This document shows, in pieces, positions 1 through 9,388 of a DNA stretch of 64,000 nt (position 1 is the first letter of the stretch; each line of letters starts with the position of its first letter). Source of the stretch: Falsiroseomonas sp051859025. Lineage in GTDB: Bacteria > Pseudomonadota > Alphaproteobacteria > Acetobacterales > Acetobacteraceae. Both the position numbers and the translations under genes were made by a program. Below the pieces are notes generated by a model that was given only the letters and a program-made list of their open reading frames with translations, was not told the origin of the DNA and ran no database searches. Where the stretch lies: the NCBI RefSeq assembly GCF_051859025.1, contig NZ_JBHYGL010000023.1, forward strand, positions 379,663 through 443,662, read 5' to 3'.

Positions 1-3000
1 CGACGCTGTCCGGCGCGATGCCCGCCGCTTCCAGCGCGTGCCAGGCCGCTTCCAGCAGCAGGCGCTGCTGCGGATCCATGGCGGCGGCGTCGCGCGGCGC
101 GATGCCGAAGAAGGCGGCGTCGAACAGGTCGATCCCGTCCAGCCATCCCGCCACATGCGGCGCACCCGGACGGCCGGCGGGCAGCGGGCGCACGGCATCC
201 TGGCCAGCGAGCAACTGGGCCAGCAATGCATCCGGATCCTCCGCGCCGCCGGGGAACCGCCCCGCGAGGCCGATGACGGCAATCGGGCCGCCGCCTGCAT
301 CCATGGAGGCCGGCGCGTTCGGAACCGCGCGGGCCTGGCCGGCGAGCCAATCGGCCAGCCTGGCGATGGAGGGCTGGGCGAAGAGCAGCGCGGCGGGGAT
401 CGGGACGCCGGCCGCTTCCTCGATCCGTCGCCGCAGCGACACGGCCAACAGGCTGTCCAGCCCCTGTTCGAACAACCCCGCCTCGGGATCGAGGCGCCTG
501 GCATCGGCATGGCCGAGCAGATCGGCCACCAGCGCCGCCAGCCCATCGCGGTCCAGCCGCGTACTGCGAGGCGGCGCCTGCACCGGGCGCGGTGCGGGCG
601 GGGCGGATCGCGGCAGCAGGTGTTCGAACAGGGCGGCGTCCCGGCGGGCGGCATAGGAACCGGCGAAGCAGGACCAGTCGATGCGGGCGACGACGCGCAG
701 GGCCTCGCCCGCGGCCAGGGCTTCGAGCGCGGCGGCGAAGGCATCGGCGGGGGGCATGGCCAGCATTCCGGCGGCGTCCAGCGCGGCATCCTCGGTGGGG
801 GACAGCAAGCCCTTTTCGGTGAAGCGGCCGAAGGCGATGCTGGTGGCCGGCAGGCCGCGCGCGCGGGCGAGCCTGGCCCATTCATCCAGCGCGTGGTTCG
901 CCGCGGCATAGGCCAGGCGATCCCGCACGCCCCAGATGCCGGCGGCGGAGGAGAACAGCAGCAGCCCGTCTGGATCGGGGATCGCGGCGGCCAGCACGTC
1001 CGCGATGCCGATCTTGGCCATCATCACGGCTTCCGCCGAGCCATCGGCGATGCCCGCGGCATGGATGACGAGGCCGGGCCGCCGATCCATCGCTGCCGCG
1101 AGGCGCGGCGCGGCATCGGGGGCGGTCAGGTCGAGCGCAAGATACCGGGCGCCCGGTGGCAGCGTCGCGGGGTCGGGGCTGCGGCGACCCACCAGCAGCA
1201 GGTGCCGCGCGCCCTGGCGCGCCAGGCCATGCGCGAAGGCGAGGCCGAGGCGACCCGTGCCACCCGCGATGACGTGCAGAGCTTCGATGTCTGGCCGCAA
1301 AGCCCGGCCGGCAGCTTCCACGCGGAGGAGGCGCATCGCATCCAGCCTGCCCGCGCGGGCGCGGAGGTCGCCGCGCGCCGTGCCCAGCGATGTGCCCAGG
1401 ATGGAGAGGGTCTCGGGCGCGGTATCGTCGAGGTGGATGATCGCGGCGATGCTGCCGGGCTGGTCGAGCGCGATGCCGCGCGCGGCGCCGATCGCCGCGG
1501 CACCGGCCAGACCGGGGCGGGCAAGCAGCGTGATGGGCAGGCCCCGTGCCGCCAGCGCCTGCGCCTCCTCCACGATCTGGGCCGGTGGCGCTTCCACAGG
1601 GCACCACAGGATGGCAACCGCGTCGGGTGCATGGGCGATGCCGAGCGTGCCGGCCAGCGCAGCGTCGCCCTGCACCTGGAAGCGGGGTGCGGCAGCCGGC
1701 GCCCGGGCCAGCACCAGCAGATGCGCATCGCCATCCGGCAGTGCGGCGACGGGCGCGAAGCCGGCATCCGACAGCGCCGCCAGCCAGGCCTCGGCGCCCA
1801 GCAGCGCATGGGCGGGCCGCAACTCATCGCCGCGGAAGCGCCACCAGCCCTCCGTGATGCCGAAGACCAGATCCACCCATCGTGGCGCCCGCGCCAGTTC
1901 CGCGAGCGCCAGCAAGCCGCCCGGCGCCAGCCGCGCCCGCAGCGCTGCCAACGCCGGGCCCAGCCGCGCCGCCGCATGAACCGCGTTGGCGGCGACGATG
2001 ACGTCGAATGGGCCTTCGACGCCGGCGGGATCGTCCAGGTCGAACACGCCGGTCGATAGGCCGTCCCCGAAGCGGCGGCGCAGCGCGGCAAGGAAGGCGG
2101 GCGTCACGTCGGTGGCCGTAACCTGGCTGCCGGCGGGCAGGCGCGGCAGCAGCGCCGCCGTCAGCGCGCCCGTGCCGGCGCCGATTTCCAGCACGCGAAC
2201 CGCTCGGCCGGCGGCATGGGACGCGACGGCATCGGCCAGGGCGTGTTGTGCTGCGGCAAAGGGGGGCGAGGCGTAGACGGCGGCGGCAGCCTCCGTGTCA
2301 CCGCCCGCGAACAAGGCCTCCACCGCCCCGGCCCGGCCGGCCAGGATATCCGGCAGCGCGGCGCCGACCTGGCGGAGCAGCCTTGCCGCGGGGCCGTCCG
2401 CGGCACGCAGCGGTGGCAGCGGCGACCAGGCGGCGAGGCGGGCGGCGAGGTCGCGATGCGCGGGGGCGATGGCGGGCGTCGCGGCCAGGGCCTGCCGCGC
2501 GAAAACGGTGGCCTCCGCCTCCAGCCCCTCATCGGGCGGCGGGGCGGTGATGGCGGGGTGGGGCAGGGCTGTGGCCGTAGTGGGGATGGGGGCGGGCAGG
2601 GGCTGCCACGCCAGGGCGTAGGACAGGCCGCTGGCGGGGCGTGGCAGCCAATGGGGCTCACGCTCGAAGGGGTAGGTCGGCGCGTCGGCGATGCGCCCGC
2701 CTTCGTTCAGCGCGGCCTCGATCTCGGCGCCGGTGACGAAGGCCGCCGCGCAGCGATCCAGGAAGGCTTCCCGGCTTTCCGTCGCATCCCGCCTGGCGGC
2801 GAAAGGGGGCGTGGCGCCGGCGGGGACGATGCCGCGCCGGAATCGCCCCGTCCGCAACCTCTGCGCCGCATCCGCCGCGTCGCTAGCCTGCAGGGCGAGG
2901 CGATGTGCGAAGCGGTCCCGGCCGACCAGCGCGGTGTGGCAGAGATCGGGGAAGGCAGTTGCGGCGGCGCTGTCCAGGTGATCGGCCCAGCGTTGGGCCA

Positions 3001-5581
3001 GCGCCTCCAGCGCCATGGCGCTGCGGGCCGAGAGCACCAGCAGGTGGGGGCCGTGCCGTTCCTGCACCGGTGTCCCGATAGCCGACCGCAAGGTGGCCTC
3101 ATCCGCCGTACCGCGGCGCAGCGGTGCGGCGACGGTGGCATCGGGCACCGTCTGGCGGATGGGCAGCGCCAGCAGGGGATGCGGGCCCAGTTCCAGAAAG
3201 TGGCGATGGCCGGCGGCCGCCAGCGCGGCGATGCCCTGCCGGAAAAGCACGGGCTGCCGGAGGTTGCGGCCCCAATAGCGGGCATCGAGGGAAGTGCCCG
3301 GAACGACCGTGCCTGTGACGGTGGAGATGAACGGCACCGTGCCGGCCTGCGGCGACAGCCCCGCCAGGGAAGACACCAGCCGCGGCACCAGGGGCTCCAT
3401 CTGGGCGCTGTGGTAGGCGACCGGCACGCGGACCGGCAGGGCGGTGATCCCCTGCGCGTCGAGCAGCGCCATCGCGGCCTCGATACCGGCGGCGGGGCCG
3501 GAGAGCACGGTGCTGGTCGGGCCGTTCTCCCCGGCGATCTCCACATCGCTTGGCAGCAGCGGCCCCAGCGCCGCCGCCGATGCAGCGGCGACGGCCATGG
3601 TACCCTGGCCCGCGCAGCCCGCCTGCAGGGCGCTGCGCGTCATGGCGAGGTGCAGCGCCTGCTCCCGCGTCAGTGCGCCGGCGATGCAGGCGGCGGCGAC
3701 CTCCCCCAGGCTGTGGCCGATGACCGCGACAGGGCGGATGCCGAGGCTGGCGAGGAGATCCGCGAGCGCGATCTGATAGGCCGTGTGCGCGGGCTGGCCG
3801 AGCGCCACTTCCTCCACCCGCGCATCGGCCAGCACATCGACCACCGAGGCTGGAAACCCGAGGCCGCGCAGCAGCGCATCGGAAGCGAGGAGGGATTCCG
3901 CAAAGGCGGCCGAGGCCATCAGCCCCCGGGCCATGCCGGGCCAGGCCGCGCCGTTGCCGGCGAAGACGAAGACGGGCGGGCTTGCAGCGGCTGCTTCGGG
4001 GGGAGGGCCTTCCAGCAGCAGGTGGCAGTTGGTGCCGCCGAAGCCGAAGGCGCTGACGCCGCCGATGGCGCGCCCGTCGGCGCGGGAGGGCCAGGGTGTC
4101 GCTTCCGACTGGATCGCGATGCCCGTCATGTCGATGGCGTGGTTCGCTTCGTGGAAATGCAGGCTGCGCGGGATGCGGCGATGACGCAGGGCGAGGGCCA
4201 GCTTCGCCAGCCCCGCGGCGCCCGCCGCGGCTTCCAGATGGCCGATATTCGTCTTCACGGAACCGATGCGAAGCTTCCGGCCGAGGGCGCGCCCCTGGCC
4301 TAGCACGGTGCCGAGCGCATTCGCCTCGATCGGGTCGCCCAGCGCGGTGCCGGTGCCATGGGCTTCGACATAGTCCACGTCCTGCGGCGCCAGGCCCGCA
4401 TCGGCCAGGGCATCGCGCAGCATGGCGCGTTGCGCGGCCGGGTTGGGCGCGGTCAGGCCGTTGCTGGGCCCGTCATTGTTGATGGCGCCGCCGCGGATGA
4501 TGGCGAAGACCCGTCGCCCCGCGGCGCGCGCGGCGGAGAGCGGTTCCAGCACCAGGATCGCGCCGCCTTCGCCGCGGACATAGCCATCGGCCGCCGCATC
4601 GAAGGCCTTGCACCGCCCATCCGGCGCCATGGCGCCGAACTTGGTCATGGCGATGGAACTCTCAGGCGAGAGCACGAGGTGGACGCCGCCTGCCAGCGCC
4701 ACGGTCGATTCGCCGGCGCGCAGGCTGCGGCAGGCCTGGTGCACGGCGACGAGGGCCGAGGAGCAGGCCGTATTCACCGTGATGGCCGGCCCCATCAGCC
4801 CCAGCGCATGGGCGATGCGCGCGCTGATGATGCTGGTGTCCTGTCCCGTCGCCGTATGCGCGGCGATGCCCGTGGCGTCGGCGAGCAGCCGGGCGTAGTC
4901 GCTCCACATCGCGCCGAGGAAGACGCCGGCGCGGCTGCCATTGAGGCGGGAGGCGCGGATGCCCGCATCCTCCAGCGCCTCCCAGGCGAGTTCGAGCGCC
5001 AGGCGCTGCTGCGGGTCCGCCTGCGCGGCTTCGCGGGGGGAGAGGCCGAAGAAGGCGGCATCGAAGCCCGCGACATCGGCCAGGAAGCCGCCGCGGCTGG
5101 TGCGCATGCGGCCGGGCGCACCGGGGTCTGCATCCGTCAGCCCTGCCGCGTCCCAGCGATCCGCCGGCACTTCCCCGACGGCATCGATGCCATCCAGCAG
5201 CATCGACCAGAAGGCGGCGGGGGAGGCAGCGCCGGGAAGGCGGCAGGCGAGGCCGGTGATGGCGACCGCTTCGCCGGCCGGCATGGCGCAGGGCGGCGGC
5301 GGACCTTCCTCCTCCGCCGCGCCATCCAGCCAGGCGGCCAGGCGATCCAGGGTAGGGTGGTCCCAGACGAGGGTCGGCGGCAGCGCACGGCCCGTCATCG
5401 CCGCGATGTCGGCGACCAGGCCGGCGGCGAGGAGCGAGGTCAGCCCGTAGCGATGCAGGCGCTCGGCCGGGTCGATCGTGGATGCCGCGATGCCGAGCCG
5501 CGCGGCGGCCAGATCGCGCAGCCGCGCGACCCCATCAACGGCGCTGGCGCCGCCGGGACGCCCTGGTTCAGCCCGCGCCAA
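1..5581 (-). CDS. Modular type I polyketide synthase, 3' end beyond window
   Basis: One frame stays open from about 5581 to the left edge (about 1,860 codons), so the protein is partial. Domains in order: an N-terminal acyl carrier protein (residues about 15-90, GLTSL, Ser49 as phosphopantetheine site); a ketosynthase (about 103-525, TACSS with Cys273, then EAHGTGT and NIGHLEAAAG, giving the Cys-His-His set); an acyltransferase (about 535-850, GHSLGE with Ser624, VAYHS in the specificity region); a methyltransferase-like domain (VLEIGAGTG, near 2190); a ketoreductase (AGGTGRLG near 1260, FSSAAG, Tyr1558 in YAAAN); a second carrier protein (GLDSL, Ser1710); and the first part of a second ketosynthase. 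I see no dehydratase or enoyl reductase. No ATG lies in frame near the front. A TTG at 5581 overlapping the thioesterase gene by 14 bases is my choice of start and is uncertain. The product is unknown. Confidence 0.85.
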   Translation of the reverse strand, partial: MARAEPGRPGGASAVDGVARLRDLAAARLGIAASTIDPAERLHRYGLTSLLAAGLVADIAAMTGRALPPTLVWDHPTLDRLAAWLDGAAEEEGPPPPCAMPAGEAVAITGLACRLPGAASPAAFWSMLLDGIDAVGEVPADRWDAAGLTDADPGAPGRMRTSRGGFLADVAGFDAAFFGLSPREAAQADPQQRLALELAWEALEDAGIRASRLNGSRAGVFLGAMWSDYARLLADATGIAAHTATGQDTSIISARIAHALGLMGPAITVNTACSSALVAVHQACRSLRAGESTVALAGGVHLVLSPESSIAMTKFGAMAPDGRCKAFDAAADGYVRGEGGAILVLEPLSAARAAGRRVFAIIRGGAINNDGPSNGLTAPNPAAQRAMLRDALADAGLAPQDVDYVEAHGTGTALGDPIEANALGTVLGQGRALGRKLRIGSVKTNIGHLEAAAGAAGLAKLALALRHRRIPRSLHFHEANHAIDMTGIAIQSEATPWPSRADGRAIGGVSAFGFGGTNCHLLLEGPPPEAAAASPPVFVFAGNGAAWPGMARGLMASAAFAESLLASDALLRGLGFPASVVDVLADARVEEVALGQPAHTAYQIALADLLASLGIRPVAVIGHSLGEVAAACIAGALTREQALHLAMTRSALQAGCAGQGTMAVAAASAAALGPLLPSDVEIAGENGPTSTVLSGPAAGIEAAMALLDAQGITALPVRVPVAYHSAQMEPLVPRLVSSLAGLSPQAGTVPFISTVTGTVVPGTSLDARYWGRNLRQPVLFRQGIAALAAAGHRHFLELGPHPLLALPIRQTVPDATVAAPLRRGTADEATLRSAIGTPVQERHGPHLLVLSARSAMALEALAQRWADHLDSAAATAFPDLCHTALVGRDRFAHRLALQASDAADAAQRLRTGRFRRGIVPAGATPPFAARRDATESREAFLDRCAAAFVTGAEIEAALNEGGRIADAPTYPFEREPHWLPRPASGLSYALAWQPLPAPIPTTATALPHPAITAPPPDEGLEAEATVFARQALAATPAIAPAHRDLAARLAAWSPLPPLRAADGPAARLLRQVGAALPDILAGRAGAVEALFAGGDTEAAAAVYASPPFAAAQHALADAVASHAAGRAVRVLEIGAGTGALTAALLPRLPAGSQVTATDVTPAFLAALRRRFGDGLSTGVFDLDDPAGVEGPFDVIVAANAVHAAARLGPALAALRARLAPGGLLALAELARAPRWVDLVFGITEGWWRFRGDELRPAHALLGAEAWLAALSDAGFAPVAALPDGDAHLLVLARAPAAAPRFQVQGDAALAGTLGIAHAPDAVAILWCPVEAPPAQIVEEAQALAARGLPITLLARPGLAGAAAIGAARGIALDQPGSIAAIIHLDDTAPETLSILGTSLGTARGDLRARAGRLDAMRLLRVEAAGRALRPDIEALHVIAGGTGRLGLAFAHGLARQGARHLLLVGRRSPDPATLPPGARYLALDLTAPDAAPRLAAAMDRRPGLVIHAAGIADGSAEAVMMAKIGIADVLAAAIPDPDGLLLFSSAAGIWGVRDRLAYAAANHALDEWARLARARGLPATSIAFGRFTEKGLLSPTEDAALDAAGMLAMPPADAFAAALEALAAGEALRVVARIDWSCFAGSYAARRDAALFEHLLPRSAPPAPRPVQAPPRSTRLDRDGLAALVADLLGHADARRLDPEAGLFEQGLDSLLAVSLRRRIEEAAGVPIPAALLFAQPSIARLADWLAGQARAVPNAPASMDAGGGPIAVIGLAGRFPGGAEDPDALLAQLLAGQDAVRPLPAGRPGAPHVAGWLDGIDLFDAAFFGIAPRDAAAMDPQQRLLLEAAWHALEAAGIAPDSV

Positions 5582-6317
5582 CCAGCACCCCGAGATCGTC
5601 TGCCAGCGCGGTGGCAAGCGCTTGGCGCTGGGGCACGAGATAGAAGTGGCCGCCGGGGAAGACGCGGCGCGTTGCGGGGCCGGCACAGAGATCGGCCCAG
5701 CCATCCATTTCCGCCGTCTGCGGATCGGCATCCCCGCCATAGATGGCGATCGGGCAGGGGAGGGGCGGGCCCGGCGCGTGCTCATGCGTCTCGAACACGG
5801 CGAAGTCCGCCTTCAGGATCGGCAGGAAGAGCGCCATCAACTCGCGTTCCGCCAGGATCGCCTGGGGGATGGCATCGTAGCGCCTGACGAGTTCGGCGAC
5901 GAAGGCATCGTCCGGCAGCGGATGCAGCGGCGCCTCGGTGCCCTGAAAGGTCGGCGCACGGCGACCGGAGACGATCAGCGAGACCGGCGACGCCTGGCCG
6001 CGCCGCACCATTTCGCGCGCAAGCTCATAGGCCAGCAGCGCGCCCATGGAATGGCCGAAGAACGCCGTTGGTTGCCGCAGCACGGGGGCCAGCGAATCCG
6101 CCATCGCGGCGATAAGGGGCTTCATGCGGGTGAAGGGCGCCTCCGCGAGCCTCGCTTCACGCCCTGGCAACTGGATGGCGCCCATCGTGACGGAGGAAGG
6201 CAGCAGCGAGGCGAGCGGGTGGAACATGGAAGCGCCGCCGCCCGCATGCGGGAAGCAAAGAAGCTGCAACGGCGCGCTTGGCCGCGGCTGAGGAAAGGTC
6301 AACCAGTCAGAACGCAC
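5568..6317 (-). CDS. Type II (editing) thioesterase of the PKS locus
   Basis: Alpha/beta hydrolase of 249 residues, typical of external TEII proteins (GrsT/RifR family). These remove misprimed or stalled acyl groups from carrier proteins of polyketide and peptide synthases. Visible motifs are LLCFPHAGG near the N-terminus, the nucleophile elbow GHSMGA (Ser90), and a C-terminal GGHFYL carrying the catalytic His. I chose the GTG at 6317 because the protein then begins MRSDWLTFPQPRP, as family members do, and a G-rich stretch precedes it. A TTG at 6353 would add 12 residues. Its 3' end overlaps the presumed PKS start, so the two are probably co-transcribed and coupled. Confidence 0.88.
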   Translation of the reverse strand: MRSDWLTFPQPRPSAPLQLLCFPHAGGGASMFHPLASLLPSSVTMGAIQLPGREARLAEAPFTRMKPLIAAMADSLAPVLRQPTAFFGHSMGALLAYELAREMVRRGQASPVSLIVSGRRAPTFQGTEAPLHPLPDDAFVAELVRRYDAIPQAILAERELMALFLPILKADFAVFETHEHAPGPPLPCPIAIYGGDADPQTAEMDGWADLCAGPATRRVFPGGHFYLVPQRQALATALADDLGVLVGAG

Positions 6318-6581
6318 CGTCCCACCCCATTCGCGTTGCCACCAATGGCGCAAGAATGGTGGTGTCCTGTCAACCCAAGAGCTGTTTCGGGTACTGAGAC
6401 TCGCGAGACGCCATCATGAGGTTGCAGCGCGGAAGGCTGGTGCGAGGCACTGAAGACGGCTCTTCCCTCGGGGCGGGATTTTTCGCTATAGAATTGTCCC
6501 GCGTAGTCCAAGGGTGGATACGGCATGGAAACGGCGCCGATGGCGGGATCGTTTCATTGCCCGGAAAGGGAGCACGTCGCC
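6318..6581. promoter_or_regulatory. Divergent intergenic region
   Basis: This stretch separates the minus-strand thioesterase/PKS unit from the plus-strand small-protein/kinase unit, so promoters for both directions should lie here. The only suggestive element is a locally AT-rich TATAGAAT at 6487-6494, about 90 bases before the first plus-strand gene, which could serve as a -10 box. I see no convincing -35 box, operator or riboswitch. Short reading frames on both strands have no recognisable protein character. Confidence 0.3.
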
Positions 6582-6944
6582 ATGCGCGTACGGATGATTT
6601 CGGGCGTGAAGCGGATCACCGTCCTGAAGCCCGGCCAGGCCGCGACTATCCGCCTGTCCAAGCCTTCCCTCGATGATGAGACCGGTAGCGCGGAGCGGCT
6701 GAAGGTCTGGACGGTGGCGGGCAGCCGCGTGACGCGGGATGACGTCCATCTCGACCTCGGCCCGCGCAAGAAGCAGACCGGCATCCTGAAGGCCGTCGAG
6801 AAGAAGATCCGGAAGCTGGCGCGGCGCGAGCAGAAGGCGCTCGGCCAGTATCTGGCGCTGCATGAGCAGTCGAACCGCAAGCGCCGGAACGGTTGGGCCC
6901 GCGATATCGGGCGCAACCTGGTTCGCGTCATCCGGCGCGGCTGA
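6582..6944 (+). CDS. Small basic protein, DUF6312-like
   Basis: 120 residues, strongly basic. An N-terminal stretch (VKRITVLKPG) is followed by a Lys/Arg-rich helix, then a tail of the type LHEQSNRKRRNGWARDIGRN. From memory this pattern (RVTVL near the start, QRSNRRKRDGW near the end) matches DUF6312, whose function is unknown. I chose the ATG at 6582 because AAGGGAG lies about eight bases upstream; an ATG at 6525 in the same frame lacks such a site. It is the first gene of a plus-strand series with a small acidic protein and an ABC1-family kinase, which suggests a joint role. The DUF assignment is recall, not a search result. Confidence 0.65.
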   Translation: MRVRMISGVKRITVLKPGQAATIRLSKPSLDDETGSAERLKVWTVAGSRVTRDDVHLDLGPRKKQTGILKAVEKKIRKLARREQKALGQYLALHEQSNRKRRNGWARDIGRNLVRVIRRG

Positions 6945-7013
6945 ACCAGCCTGCCCGGACCGCCGTCGCGCGATCCGGCTTCCGCATCCATCCGGCAATC
7001 GCGAGGGAACAGC

Positions 7014-7274
7014 ATGAGTGAGGCCAGTGCGGACGTGAAGGACGCGAAGGGCGTCGTCTGCGTCCTCGATCTCGGGGAGCATTCCCGCAAGCGCGTGCGG
7101 CGGCTTCGCCGTGGCGAAGGCAAGCTGATGGACAAGGTGGAGGACGCGATCGCCGCCCTTCACGACGAAGGCGTCCTGGATGGCGCGGTGCAGACCGTGG
7201 TCGTCGTGGTCCGGCAGGAGCAGCGCCTGGGCGACATGTTCCGCGACGACGACGATGACGATGATGACGATTGA
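7014..7274 (+). CDS. Small protein with poly-aspartate tail, DUF6200-like
   Basis: 86 residues. The core reads VVCVLDLGEHSRKRVRRLRR followed by GEGKLMDKVEDAI, a short beta strand then a basic turn, as I recall for DUF6200 proteins. The C-terminus ends in nine consecutive Asp residues encoded by alternating GAC/GAT codons at about 7244-7271. The start ATG follows GAGGGAAC. The gene sits 69 bases after the basic DUF6312-like gene and 16 bases before the ABC1 kinase frame. The opposite charges of the two small proteins make a complex plausible, but this is inference. The function is unknown. Confidence 0.6.
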   Translation: MSEASADVKDAKGVVCVLDLGEHSRKRVRRLRRGEGKLMDKVEDAIAALHDEGVLDGAVQTVVVVVRQEQRLGDMFRDDDDDDDDD

Positions 7275-7290
7275 TCGTTAGCCTGGCCTG

Positions 7291-9270
7291 TTGAGATCCT
7301 GCCGGGCCCGGTCATGCCGGGTCTGGACATGCCGGCTGCCACCGCCGCGGCAGGCCGCCTTCGTCTGGGAGAGCGCCTCCATTCTGGTCAAGCGTATCGC
7401 CGGGGTCCGGTTGGATGTCATCCGGCACCGCCGGAATGCCGCGACCAGGCTCGTGGAACTGGAACCGCGGAAGCCAGAGCGCGAATTCCCGCCTGACCTC
7501 GATTCCATCGTCCCGACGCCGCTGGAATCAGGCCGATCTTCCGCCCCGATCAGGATCGAACCGCTGTCGCCGTCGTCCCGCTTCCGCGGGCTGGCGGTGT
7601 TCACTGCGCTGGCGCGCTTCATCTGGATGCGCTTCTGGCTGAGGATGACCGGCCGCATGACGGCGGCCCGCGATGCTGCCCTGGCCCGGGCGTTGTTCGA
7701 AGGCCTGGGGGGTATGTGGATCAAGGCCGGGCAGTTGCTGTCCCTGCGCACGGACCTGCTGACGGATGAGATGTGCCAGGCGCTCTCCAGCCTGCAGCAC
7801 CAGGTGGCGGGTTTCCCGCCGGAGGTGGCCCTGGGGGTGGTGGAGGAGGATCTGGGCGTCCCCATCGCCCGCGTCTTCTCCTGGTTCGACCCCATGCCCT
7901 TCGCGGCGGCCTCGATCTGCCAGGCGCATCGGGCAACGCTGCTGACCAACAATCGCGCCGTCGTCGTGAAGATCATGCGGCCGGACGTGTCCCGCAGCTT
8001 CGCGCGCGACCTCGGCCTGCTGCGGGGGCTGGTCGCGGTCTTCAGCGTGCTGGGGATCGGCAGCCGCTTCCACCTGGTGGATGGGCTGCGTGAACTGCGC
8101 GCGGTGCTGAGCGAGGAGACCGATTATCGCTTCGAGGCGGTGAACCTCAAGCGGATGCGGCGCAATCTGCGTCGCCACAAGGTTTCCGTCCCCCGCGTCC
8201 TGTCCCGCTATTGCGGGCCGCGGATCCTGGTGATGGACGAGATACCCGGCGTCCTGATGTCGCAATACATCCAGATGCGTACGGAGAATGTCGCTGCCGT
8301 CCGGCGATGGGAGCATGAGAACAACGTCGATCCCCTGAAGCTGGGCAAGGGATTGATGGTGACGGTGCTGCGGCAGATCCTGGAGGACAATGAATTCCAC
8401 GCGGATCTCCACCCCGGCAACATCATGGTCATGGCCGATAACCGCATCGCGCTGCTCGACCTCGGCAGTGTCGGGCGGCTGGATCGGCGGACCTGGCAGC
8501 TGTATCGCTACACGATGGTGGCGCTGGCGACCCGGGACTTCGAACGCGCGGCCGACTACACCCTGTTGCAGCAACCCGGGCTTGGCGTGGTGGATCACAC
8601 GCGGCTGCGCAGCGACCTGGCGGACGCGCTGCGCCGATGGGAATTGCGGAGCGAGTTTCCGAACACGTCCTATGCCGACAAGTCGGTCGGATCGATGGGC
8701 GATGAGATCACGCGCGTCATGGCGCGGCACAACGTGCCGGTGGGCTGGGGGCTGATGCGGGTGGGGCGGGCGCTGTCCACCCTCGATGCCTCGCTACAGG
8801 TCCTGGTGCCGGATGGCAATTTCATCGAGTTCACGCGCGCCTATTTCAAGGATCGGCAGCGCCGGCAGCGCACGCTGAAGGGGGCCATGCGGCCACTGCG
8901 ATCCGCCTTGCAGGATGTGATGGGGCTGGCATCGGACGCGAATGTGGTGCTCGGCTCCGCCGTGCGTTTCCAGGGCCTGCGTCTGCAGGGCATGGCGGAC
9001 CGCGTGCAGCAGTTCCGCCTGGCGGTGCTGCGGGTCTTCAACCGCGGGATCTGGAGCCTGATCCTCGGCACGCTCGGCGTGATGCTGCTCAATCGATACA
9101 TCGACTACCTGCCGCCGACCTGGCAGCCATCGGCGCAGCGCCTGCTGCAATTCGTGCTGGAGCCGCTGCCGGACCTCGACGGGATCTACTGGCTGATCTT
9201 CCTGGCTGTCGCCCTGTTCATTTCCAATGTATTGCGAACGGCGCGGAAATCACTTTCGGCAACGCAATGA
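7291..9270 (+). CDS. ABC1/UbiB-family atypical kinase, membrane-anchored
   Basis: About 659 residues. Family hallmarks are the KxGQ motif (IKAGQ, Lys145), an Ala-rich loop (AAASICQAH, 205-213), the ATP-binding Lys in VVVKIMRP, HADLHPGN (370-377) and LLDLGSVG. UbiB/Coq8 proteins are atypical kinase/ATPases that support ubiquinone biosynthesis or quinone handling at membranes. Two hydrophobic C-terminal segments (IWSLILGTLGVMLL and IYWLIFLAVALFI) would anchor it. The Ala-rich loop normally reads AAASIGQVH; here the Gly is Cys210, an unusual change near the nucleotide. The start is uncertain: the TTG at 7291 is only a best guess and the true start may lie up to about 40 codons later. The Coq4-like genes downstream strengthen the quinone link, but it may not be the housekeeping ubiB. 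Confidence 0.85.
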   Translation: MRSCRARSCRVWTCRLPPPRQAAFVWESASILVKRIAGVRLDVIRHRRNAATRLVELEPRKPEREFPPDLDSIVPTPLESGRSSAPIRIEPLSPSSRFRGLAVFTALARFIWMRFWLRMTGRMTAARDAALARALFEGLGGMWIKAGQLLSLRTDLLTDEMCQALSSLQHQVAGFPPEVALGVVEEDLGVPIARVFSWFDPMPFAAASICQAHRATLLTNNRAVVVKIMRPDVSRSFARDLGLLRGLVAVFSVLGIGSRFHLVDGLRELRAVLSEETDYRFEAVNLKRMRRNLRRHKVSVPRVLSRYCGPRILVMDEIPGVLMSQYIQMRTENVAAVRRWEHENNVDPLKLGKGLMVTVLRQILEDNEFHADLHPGNIMVMADNRIALLDLGSVGRLDRRTWQLYRYTMVALATRDFERAADYTLLQQPGLGVVDHTRLRSDLADALRRWELRSEFPNTSYADKSVGSMGDEITRVMARHNVPVGWGLMRVGRALSTLDASLQVLVPDGNFIEFTRAYFKDRQRRQRTLKGAMRPLRSALQDVMGLASDANVVLGSAVRFQGLRLQGMADRVQQFRLAVLRVFNRGIWSLILGTLGVMLLNRYIDYLPPTWQPSAQRLLQFVLEPLPDLDGIYWLIFLAVALFISNVLRTARKSLSATQ

Positions 9271-9388
9271 CCGATGCGGGCGTGACGCTGGCGGGGGTGA
9301 TGCTGGCAGGGGTGCAACGCCCTACACTCCTCTGTTATTTGTGATCGACAAGGCGCGAGCCTGACTGCCGCGCAGGGGATTGGTCGCC

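Noticed and set aside
38..4303. Long plus-strand frames (for example 38-2059 and 2216-4303) opposite the PKS
   Set aside because: They are rich in Arg/Gly/Ala without any domain pattern, and the minus strand encodes a full set of PKS motifs in one frame. They are GC-driven antisense artefacts.
7244..7274. GAC/GAT run as a simple-sequence repeat of its own
   Set aside because: It is in frame at the end of a supported gene and encodes the poly-Asp tail; codons alternate rather than repeat exactly.
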